64,000 nt of DNA from Ananas comosus. Its lineage: Eukaryota; Streptophyta; Magnoliopsida; Poales; Bromeliaceae. Each line of letters starts with the position of its first letter. The stretch's first letter is position 1. Of the stretch, positions 57,474-64,000 are shown in pieces. A model generated the notes under the pieces. It did no database searches, was not told the DNA's origin, and worked only from the letters and a program-made list of their open reading frames with translations. Made by a program: the position numbers and the translations under genes. The stretch spans positions 10,519,137-10,583,136 of the forward strand of contig NC_033627.1 in NCBI RefSeq assembly GCF_001540865.1. Direction: 5' to 3'.

Positions 57474-57517
57474 GGTGGGGTAGCTAACACTACTCCAAAT
57501 AGGCTAACTGGATGGGG

Positions 57518-57599
57518 GGAGGGTGGGGTAGCTAACACCACCCCAAATAGGCTAACCGGTTAGCCTATTTGGGGTGGTGTTAGCTAACCCCACCCCCCT
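57518..57599. other. Near-perfect GC-rich palindrome of about 80 bp
   Basis: Centred at 57557/57558: CCCCAAATAGGCTAACC is followed directly by its reverse complement, and the flanks TGGTGTTAGCTA and GGGTGGGG continue the symmetry with one extra base. A third copy of one arm lies at 57474-57507. It belongs to the right end of the TIR element. Confidence 0.9.
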
Positions 57600-57888
57600 A
57601 AAATCATGTTTGGAAATAAAACCGGGGTTAAGGGGTTATCCCACCCCTTAACCCCGAACCGAACCAATCAAATGTAGGCATTCGAAATCTAAATTATAAT
57701 TTATGCCCTTCTAAATATATGAATTTATCAAAAACTCAATCGTAAGCTTACTCAAGGAGGGTTGAGTACAAGTATAGTTAATGGAATATTGATTTTATCT
57801 TTGACTGTACCCTGATAAGGCAATATATTAACACATATTAATTTTATTTTTTTATTTAGGATATTTAACTTATCACGTATTTTTTTAT

Positions 57889-58270
57889 GGATTAATTGCA
57901 TACAGGTTCTACAAATATAGTAAATTACCTATATATATCTTTATAAAATTCAACTTTCATATATTATTCCAGCGAAAGTTCTAATATTTTCAAATATGTT
58001 CCTGTCGTTAGAATCCGTGTTAGTTTATGAGATAACTTGACATTTTTATCCTTTTATATAATATTATTATTATTTTTAGAGGAATATATTTATGATGGTA
58101 AAATTGATATTTCACTTATTTGCTGTTAAACTATAAATAGTTCTAACAGTAACAAACTAAAGGATATATTTGAAAATATTAGAGCTTTCGTAGGGACAAT
58201 ATATAAAAATTAAACTTTGTAGAAATATATTTATAATTTACTATGTTTACGGGGAGGCATTTAACTCTTT
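57889..58270. mobile_element. MITE with about 100-bp TIRs, same family as 33930-34340
   Basis: The left arm (CAAATATAGTAAATTA, TTTATAAAATTCAACTTT, GAAAGTTCTAATATTTTC) is matched in order and inverted by the right arm. Around 380 bp, no gene. Confidence 0.75.
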
Positions 58271-58354
58271 TTCTTATTTTCCTATTGTGAGATTATCACT
58301 TTCAATTTATTATTTTTTCTTTAAAAATAATTGTTAAAATTATGAATTTCTACC

Positions 58355-59259
58355 CTAGTTAGTTAATTCGCGATTAATACGCGAATTATACGCGTATTTT
58401 TTAAAATACGAATTAAACGGCGAATTTCGTATTTTTCACAAAAGTTTGAAAAAAAACGCGATTTTTTCGTCAAAAATTATTATTCGCGAATTAATCGCGA
58501 TTCGCGAACAATTCGCCCAAAAAATCGGCGATCGCGGTCGCGGACTTGCGGCCGAGGAGCGGTCGCATCGTCGCCGCTCTTGTCGCAGCTCGCGTCCGCG
58601 CCGGTCTCGTCGCCGCTCGCGTCGTCGCCGCCCTCTCGTCGCCGCTCGCGTCGTCGTCGTCCTCCGCGCCCTCGCCGGCGCCGGGAGCAAGGGCGCGCGG
58701 CGGCGGATCCCATCTCCTCGCCCGAGTCGTCTCCAAAATGGGAAAGATGAACGTAAAAATTATCGGGGCTTTGGAGGTTGGGATTGGTGCGCGTCCACGA
58801 GGCTATTTCAGCCTCGTGGACCGCGTGAGGGAGGTCCACATCCACAGTGGACCTCCCTTCATCATACTATATATATATTATATATTATACTATATATAGT
58901 ATATATATATATAATATAGCTATAGAGTACGGTATATATATATATAATTTTTATTTATAAATATAAATTCATTTATTATATATATTATTTTATTTTTATA
59001 TAGAAATATTTATATAATATTTTATTTATAAATTGTAATTATATAATATATTAATTATTATATATTTATTATATAGCCGAATTTTTTATTCCGAAATTTT
59101 AATTGGTGAACGTATAATATCCGTATAAATCACGTATCCGAATCATTACCGAACCCGTTTTTTAACCGTATTTTTCAACGAATTTAAAAATTAAAAGACG
59201 AATTATATCCGAATTATATCCGTACCGAATTTTTGCCGAATCCGAATTAACTAACTATG
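58355..59259. mobile_element. Mutator-like non-autonomous element with GC-rich internal segment
   Basis: TAGTTAGTTAATTCG at 58356-58370 is exactly inverted at 59243-59257, with outermost bases CTAG.../...CTATG slightly different. The 9-mer ATTTCTACC flanks both sides (58346-58354 and 59260-59268), consistent with the 9-bp duplication of Mutator-like elements. Subterminal regions are full of CGAATT variants. The interior (58530-58740) is strongly GC-rich with CGTCGCCGCTCGCG repeats, and its frames give Arg-rich or Ala-rich low-complexity products. No transposase. A captured host fragment (Pack-MULE) is possible but unproven. Confidence 0.7.
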
Positions 59260-59722
59260 ATTTCTACCGAATGGTAAGTTTGCAAAGTTTTTAGTTCAAT
59301 GGGGTTAAAATTATGAATTGCCACCTGTCGGATGGCTGTGCTGGGCCGGGTATCCATGAAATCCGGCCCAGCACGGCCGTACCCAAATTTTAATGGGGCC
59401 GATGTTGGCCGACTGTTGGCCCAGTTTGGCCCGGTTAAATGCGGGCTGTGCTGACTCGACACAGCCCACATTATACCCGGGTGATATTTTGAATTTCGAA
59501 GGGGTATTAATTAAATTAGACCGTTTCAAAGGGATACTTACAAAATCTGTAAACTCTTATTAGTTTTCATAATTTTGTCCACGTGGCAGGCTTATATCTT
59601 AATTATTGCTGTGGAGTTCATCTCCTTTGTTACTCATCAGTCATCTCCTTCCCTTAAACCTGCCATCTTTTAACGATCATGTCATTTTCCATTCTGTTTC
59701 TTTGGTAGAAGAGAACTTTTAG

Positions 59723-60383
59723 GGCTTGTTTGGTTCAAGAGTGGAATTGAAATGGATAATAGAATGAGAATGAATTGGAATGTCAATTGGATTGCCCCGC
59801 TCTCCCAAGACATTTGGTTCATTTTTGGATTGGAAATCGGAATGAATTATTCCTATTTCACTATTTGGTTGATACAAAGTAAAAAAAATAATAGAATAAC
59901 ATAATATTAATTTTACTTTTAAATATAATTTTATAAAACTATCTAAAATTTTTTAAAAAAATTAATACTACTCTCGAGTTAGAGCTATGCCAAAAAAAAA
60001 TGAATTTATTTTAAAAATTTTTATGTAAGAAATTACAAAAAAAAAATGCATAAATTTTTTTGAATAAAATTATAATAAAAAATAATATATCACGTTTTTT
60101 TTATGATGAGAAAAGAGAGAAGAGATCGGTACAAGTAGAGGAAGGATGGATAAGATGGAGAAACGTTGGGCTGGGCCTAAGGAAGAGGTGAGTGTGGGTT
60201 TGGAATTAAAACTTCAATCCGGGCTTGAAGACTGGAATCAATTTGTAAGCTAATGGACCATTCTCATTCCGATCCATTCGGAATGGGAATCCCAAACCGA
60301 TTCCTGTGAATCAAACAAAATTAGCAGGTTTTGATCAAACCGATTTCCATTCCGCATCCAAAATGTACAAACCAAACATGCCT
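59723..60383. mobile_element. MITE with GGGCTTGTTTGGTT ends
   Basis: The left end GGGCTTGTTTGGTTC and right end GTACAAACCAAACATGCC are inverted; subterminal GGAATGAGAAT/CATTCTCATTCC repeats also mirror. The style is common to hAT and PIF/Harbinger MITEs of plants. The minus-strand frame inside (60250-60447) is not a gene. Confidence 0.65.
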
Positions 60384-60477
60384 CAGAGGCTTTGTGGTGT
60401 CCCATTCCGTCTATTCGGTTTTCATGCTTTTCTTTTAAACTCATCAAAATCTAACTTGAAATCCCACTTCTTTTTTA

Positions 60478-60697
60478 CCTAAACCCTTTACAAGTTCTAT
60501 CCCCCTTCCCTCGCCCTACTTCCCTCGGCACAATTGAGAGCGCGACCGAGATCGAGATGAGGAACACGACATGGAGCTAGCGAGACCGACCTAAACCCTT
60601 TACAAGTTCTCTCCCCCTTCCCTCGCCCCACTTCCCTCGGCACGGTGGTAGCGTGACCGAGATCAAGACCGGGAACACGATTGGGAGCGTGACCGTT
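60478..60697. repeat. Tandem duplication, two units of about 110 bp
   Basis: ACCTAAACCCTTTACAAGTT begins units at about 60478 and 60590; both continue CCCCCTTCCCTCGCCC...CTTCCCTCGGCAC and GCG..CCGAGATC.AGA. Moderately diverged. Confidence 0.85.
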
Positions 60698-61294
60698 TCC
60701 CCTTTTCAACCTCTTTCCTCCCCAATCTCTCGCGAGATCATGAAGAATCGATTGAAGAAGGAAAAGAAGCAATCAAGATCAAACATATTGAGAGGTATGA
60801 AGATTGATCCCGACTTGAGCTTGATTTCATTGATCGATCAGTGTTGATCTCCAATTTTGGAAGGGCGATTACGTACGGATCCCATAAACCCTAATTCGAG
60901 ATATGCTACTCTACAAAAATTTATCCGCTGCAACACGCGGGTTCCTGCACTAATTATCTCATTATTTTAGAACTCGATTTCTTACAAATTGAATAATTAA
61001 CTTTTCTCTGTGATTGATTACTCTGACTAGCTAGTGTCCTAATAAGAGATTTTTAAATTTTTTAATTTTTATATACTAGCTAAGTGTATATGTAATGCAC
61101 ATCGCATACATCTAAAAAACATGCAGAGTTGGTTACTCTGGTAAAGCCATATGACAATGATTGAACTGTTGTATTATAGAGGGGACAAGCTAATATTCTA
61201 CTACATCGCTTCAAGGGTTTTGCAAATCATAGAGGGTTTGAATCTCTTTAAAGAGAGCGATATTTTTGTGTCTCGGCTTAATCAATTCGTCACC

Positions 61295-61296
<2 letters not shown>
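60698..61296. other. Intergenic DNA with one short open stretch
   Basis: 60738-60845 (plus) opens with ATGAAGAATCGATTGAAGAA and is Lys/Arg-rich for 35 codons, with a possible donor GGTATGAAG inside. I cannot assign it. The rest is AT-rich without landmarks. Confidence 0.3.

Positions 61297-61336
<40 letters not shown>
61297..61336. repeat. 40-bp poly(T) tract
   Basis: Uninterrupted T run. It could be the poly(A) tail of a minus-strand retroposon or simple slippage; no body or target duplication is clear. 61337-61952 holds no gene I recognise. Confidence 0.95.
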
Positions 61337-61339
<3 letters not shown>

Positions 61340-61952
61340 GTCTAACCTCTATTTTTGTTATTTGCACCAATAATTTTAAAGAGATTAAAAAAGGAAGGCT
61401 ATACATGAAAAGTTCGACGATAATACAGGAGATCTCAGCAAGTCCTTATGCTTCAAAGGAACCCACGTCAAGAAATAGAAAGAAAAAAAATATTATTCTA
61501 CCTCAACCTACTCAAAATTGCATGCGTCATTATAGAAAAAAAATTCAAAGAAGACTAATATTAACAACACGACGGAAGATGAACTTCTCGAATACTATTG
61601 AAAGACTGGAAATATGAGAAGGATGAATATAATTGTTAGTATTATCTTCTCAACTATCTTTCAAATTGATTTTATGATTATATGAAAACACTTATCTTTC
61701 CGCAAAGATGATTTGGAAGACATTGCAGCTAAACTATGAAACAGAATAAGTTGGTGTAAAGAAATATGTCGCTAGTCGTTTCTTGGTTTTTAGTGATTCA
61801 AAAGTCAAACTTAATAATAGAAATTATAAACTTATCTAAATACATTCATCAGACCGATTAATAAACCTAGAGTCATATTGCTGCTGATCGACAACTATAA
61901 GCTCCAAAATTCATTACAGTAAATTCTAGGAACAAATGTATGTAAATTGGTC

Positions 61953-62535
61953 CTAACTACCAGTGATATGCAGGTATGGCAGCGGCAATCCTCTACGGTG
62001 AAACTGCGCGACAAGATTGCTATTCTCTTGGCAGAGAAGGAGAAGTCTCTCCCTTAGCTTTTCATTCTCTCCCATGATGCATCTGTTCGCCAAGTAAAGC
62101 TTCAGGTTCAGCTTTTGTAGCCCTTTCCTCTTGCGCTTACTTATTTTTATCAACCTGTAGCAGCAGCAGCAGTTTTATATTTTGTTCAAACTCTAATTTG
62201 ATGTTTCTGATCGATTTAGGTTAAAAAAAGAAGCTCTTGGAGATATATTTAAAAGTGCTTCTCTTAATAGTTGCACTACTCAGACAGTATTTCATCAAAT
62301 TGCACCACGGCCAAAAGCAAACGAAACAAGCCCTTAGGCCTACATGTAGTAGTCGTTCTAGAAGCTAGGCTGAAAAGCGGAAAGAAAAGAGCGAAGAATG
62401 AAACTTTGTTGAGCTCGAACGAAGGGAATGTTTGAATTACCTCCTCTTCTTCCTAAGAGTGATTGAGGCACGAGGTTTGTGCTTCTTGGACTGTCTTTGG
62501 GCAAGAACGGTGGACAGATATTCACCAATCAACAT
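61953..62535 (-). CDS. ZPR: LITTLE ZIPPER (ZPR) microprotein, two exons
   Basis: Small leucine-zipper protein that pairs with HD-ZIP III transcription factors and blocks their DNA binding, part of the feedback loop controlling leaf polarity and shoot meristems. Exon 1 62535-62441, intron 62440-62155 (GT...CTACAG), exon 2 62154-61953; the split Arg codon (AG|G) joins in frame, giving 98 residues, within the 67-105 range usual for ZPRs. Exon 2 holds the family core: LNLKLYLANRCIMGENEKLR followed by ERLLLLCQENSNLVAQF, matching the NLKLYLEN..I..ENEKLRKKA.LL..EN zipper. A basic stretch (KKHKPR...RKKRR, then SKRKRK) precedes the zipper. Start chosen at 62535 because it is about 40 nt below the start site expected from the TATA box at 62599-62610; an upstream in-frame ATG at 62685 lies above that TATA. 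Sub-family (ZPR1/2 or ZPR3/4) is not resolved. Confidence 0.88.
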
Positions 62536-62598
62536 TGAGAAGTGCAAACACAGTTTTTCTCCTCCAGATGTTTGTAATTTTTGCAGGTATATATGGAG

Positions 62599-62610
62599 GT
62601 TTATATAAAG
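62599..62610 (-). promoter_or_regulatory. TATA box of the ZPR gene
   Basis: CTTTATATAAAC on the minus strand, a canonical plant TATA box, 64 bp or more upstream of the chosen ATG at 62535. It supports the short first exon. Confidence 0.7.
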
Positions 62611-62760
62611 TGAGAGGCCTCTTGAATAGCTAATGCAGGTGATAGGTGTAGCAGAGTGACTAGTGGTTTTGTGCAAAAGTGCCAATGATGTTCATAAATG
62701 TTGAGTATGATTTTTTCTTTCTTTCTTTCTCTCTTTTATTTTTTTGTCTTGCAGATAATG

Positions 62761-62770
62761 ATGCATGCAT
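62761..62770. promoter_or_regulatory. RY-type ATGCATGCAT palindrome
   Basis: Perfect palindrome containing CATGCA, the RY element recognised by B3 factors such as ABI3 and FUS3. About 150 bp upstream of the ZPR TATA box. Confidence 0.45.
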
Positions 62771-62797
62771 AGACAGTTGAACAGGGACGCAGATTCC

Positions 62798-62812
62798 CCA
62801 ATGATTCATTGG
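62798..62812. promoter_or_regulatory. HD-Zip-like palindrome CCAATGATTCATTGG upstream of ZPR
   Basis: Fifteen-bp perfect palindrome with centre T, about 190 bp upstream of the ZPR TATA box. The AATGATTCATT core is of the AATnATT type bound by HD-Zip dimers. HD-ZIP III factors are known to activate ZPR genes, so a direct feedback site is plausible; it is not proven. Confidence 0.45.
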
Positions 62813-62874
62813 AGGACTCTTGCTTCCTTACCTTTTTCTTGATTTTTTAATAAATCAGTTATAATATAGAGAGA

Positions 62875-63024
62875 CTGAGTTGTGCTGGAATATACTGTTA
62901 AGAGTATGATACAATCCATTTTGTAATCACTGGATGCTTAGAGTTGAGTGGGTGGTTGGTATAAATAGTAATATTTTAAGAATTAAAAAGTGGACAGTAT
63001 GTATTATTAATAGTATACTGGTTG

Positions 63025-63028
<4 letters not shown>
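62875..63028. mobile_element. Truncated (TA)n-associated MITE
   Basis: TGTGCTGGAATATACTG at the left and TAGTATACTGGTTGAAC at the right keep traces of the ends, with AGAGTTGAGTGGGTGGTTGGT from the copy 1 core. Shortened interior. Confidence 0.5.

Positions 63029-63106
<78 letters not shown>
63029..63106. repeat. (TA)n-(GA)n compound microsatellite
   Basis: About 30 bp of TA followed by about 48 bp of AG, bordering the next MITE. Confidence 0.95.
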
Positions 63107-63110
<4 letters not shown>

Positions 63111-63400
63111 GAGCTAGAATACTTTTAGAAGCACCCCCCCTTAGTGCTTCTAGGTTTCTAGCCCTTGGATCTACTCATTGATTACTAATGGCTCTTGAAT
63201 CAAACACTATTCCACCTACCACCACCTATCACCACTTACCACCATCATCCCGACCCTACATTTCTCCATCTAAGAGTTAAAAACTCAAAAGCACCAACTT
63301 CTTGATACTTTTGAGAGTATTGACCCTACATTTCTCCATCTAAGGGTTAAAAACTCAAAAGCACCAACCTCTTGGTACTTTTGAGAGTATTCTAGCTCAA

Positions 63401-63403
<3 letters not shown>
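63107..63403. mobile_element. (TA)n-inserted MITE, CTACCACCA family, with internal duplication
   Basis: The ends GAGCTAGAATACTTTTAGAAG and CTTTTGAGAGTATTCTAGCTC are inverted. The right part contains two 70-bp tandem units (63251-63320 and 63321-63390) differing at a few bases, so the element is longer than its sisters. Confidence 0.8.
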
Positions 63404-63436
<33 letters not shown>

Positions 63437-63439
<3 letters not shown>

Positions 63440-63664
63440 CTAGGCTACTATGCTATTAATAGCACCAAGTCATTGATGCTACCAAGTTTTTGGCCATTGG
63501 ATTGAGAGATGTGCAGTCAGGATGATGTGGGCCCTTTAGGGTTGAGTGGATGGTTGGTTAAGTAGTATGATCTAATGAGTGAAAATGTTTAAAGGGGTGG
63601 ATCTAACGGCGGAAAACTTGGTAGCACGGAGTGTTTGTGCTATTGATAGCATAGTAGCCGGACT
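63437..63664. mobile_element. (TA)n-inserted MITE with CTATTAATAG / CTATTGATAG ends
   Basis: AGGCTACTATGCTATTAATAG at the left, GCTATTGATAGCATAGTAGCC at the right. Core GTCAGGATGATGTGGGCCC as in copy 1. Opposite orientation to 36261-36490. Confidence 0.85.
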
Positions 63665-63689
63665 CTCTCTCTCTCTATATATATATATA

Positions 63690-63914
63690 GAATTGAGCTC
63701 CTATGCTTTTAAAAGTACCAAGTCATTGGTACTTGTAAGTTTTTAGCCCTTGGATTAAAGAATGTGCGGTTATGATGATGTGGGCCCCCTAGGGTTGAGT
63801 GGGTGGTTGGTTGAATAGTATAATCTAACGGATGAAAATGATCCGAGGCATAAATCTAACGGTAAAAAATTTACAAGTACCAAGTGCTTGGTGCTTTTAC
63901 AAGCACCATAGCCG

Positions 63915-63918
<4 letters not shown>
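63690..63918. mobile_element. (TA)n-inserted MITE, best preserved copy 1 sister
   Basis: GAGCTCCTATGCTTTTAAAAG opens it (CTTTTAAAAG is a perfect palindrome), and CTTTTACAAGCACCATAGCC closes it. The core GATGATGTGGGCCCCCTAGG and GGTTGAATAGTATAATCTAA is intact. Confidence 0.85.

Positions 63919-63990
<72 letters not shown>
63919..63990. repeat. (TA)n-(GA)n compound microsatellite at window end
   Basis: TA tract to about 63950, then an AG tract to 63990, followed by CCACCATGGA at the end of the window. Confidence 0.95.
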
Positions 63991-63992
<2 letters not shown>

Positions 63993-64000
63993 ACCATGGA

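Larger units (their letters stand above)
54085..57664. mobile_element. TIR DNA element interrupted by a solo LTR
   Basis: The left end GTTTGGTTCGGG at 54085 and right end CCCGAACCGAAC at 57653-57664 are inverted (11 of 12). GGTTAAGGGG-type sequence sits inside both ends. Without the LTR the element is about 1.16 kb, with an extremely AT-rich middle (54240-55000) and GC-rich hairpins at the right. No transposase, so non-autonomous. Confidence 0.6.

Noticed and set aside
61151..61345. Plus-strand 64-codon frame ending in poly-Phe
   Set aside because: The C-terminal run is the poly(T) tract, and the upstream part has no family resemblance.

Overview
The window is nuclear DNA from a plant, almost certainly a commelinid monocot. 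Pointers are GT-AG introns, plant transcription-regulator families, Ty3-gypsy chromovirus LTRs and very many MITEs sitting in (TA)n microsatellites. The repeat style recalls pineapple (Ananas), but that is a guess from memory. Only two genes can be named with confidence, both on the minus strand. One is a four-exon group I bZIP transcription factor of the bZIP29/bZIP30 (VIP1-like) clade, exons 18587-28431, with a 7.8 kb third intron. The other is a two-exon LITTLE ZIPPER (ZPR) gene, 61953-62535, a microprotein family that inhibits HD-ZIP III factors.

Layout. 0-13.6 kb: degraded Ty3-gypsy DNA. It holds two copies of one LTR in inverted orientation (173-2426 and 2746-5256), a minus-strand internal region with integrase and RNase H remnants, a 100-N assembly gap, then a plus-strand internal region (RT, RNase H, integrase, chromodomain) with its 3' LTR. 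13.6-18.6 kb: AT-rich flank with old MITEs. 18.6-29 kb: the bZIP gene, whose last intron is packed with (TA)n-flanked MITEs, a GC-rich inverted-repeat element and a suspicious 1 kb tandem duplication; a compact promoter-like module lies near 28.94-29.0 kb. 29-34.5 kb: AT-rich intergenic DNA with MITEs. 34.5-38 kb: eight TIR elements in a row, most separated by (TA)n. 38-41 kb: tail and LTR of another gypsy element. 41-47 kb: sequence I cannot assign, with one exon-like stretch. 47-52.3 kb: two gypsy LTR 3' ends and a possible copia-like LTR. 54-57.7 kb: a TIR element split by a solo LTR with a perfect 5-bp target duplication. 57.9-60.4 kb: three more TIR elements, one with a GC-rich payload. 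61.9-62.8 kb: the ZPR gene with TATA box and an upstream HD-Zip-like palindrome. 62.9-64 kb: four more (TA)n MITEs.

Three patterns stand out. First, LTRs of different families each carry, 150-550 bp from their 5' end, a cluster of a different 12-16 bp palindrome (ACCGGT-, GTACCGATAC-, TGTACCGGTACA- and GGGCGCCC-centred), as if the same promoter position had repeatedly been filled with new dyad-symmetric sites. Second, about two dozen MITEs of several unrelated cores share the (TA)n target and carry a small perfect palindrome inside each end. Third, the assembly is locally unreliable: single-base frame breaks in bZIP exon 1, the indel-only 1 kb duplication, and scrambled retroelement sequence near the N gap. 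These should be resolved before biological conclusions are drawn there.
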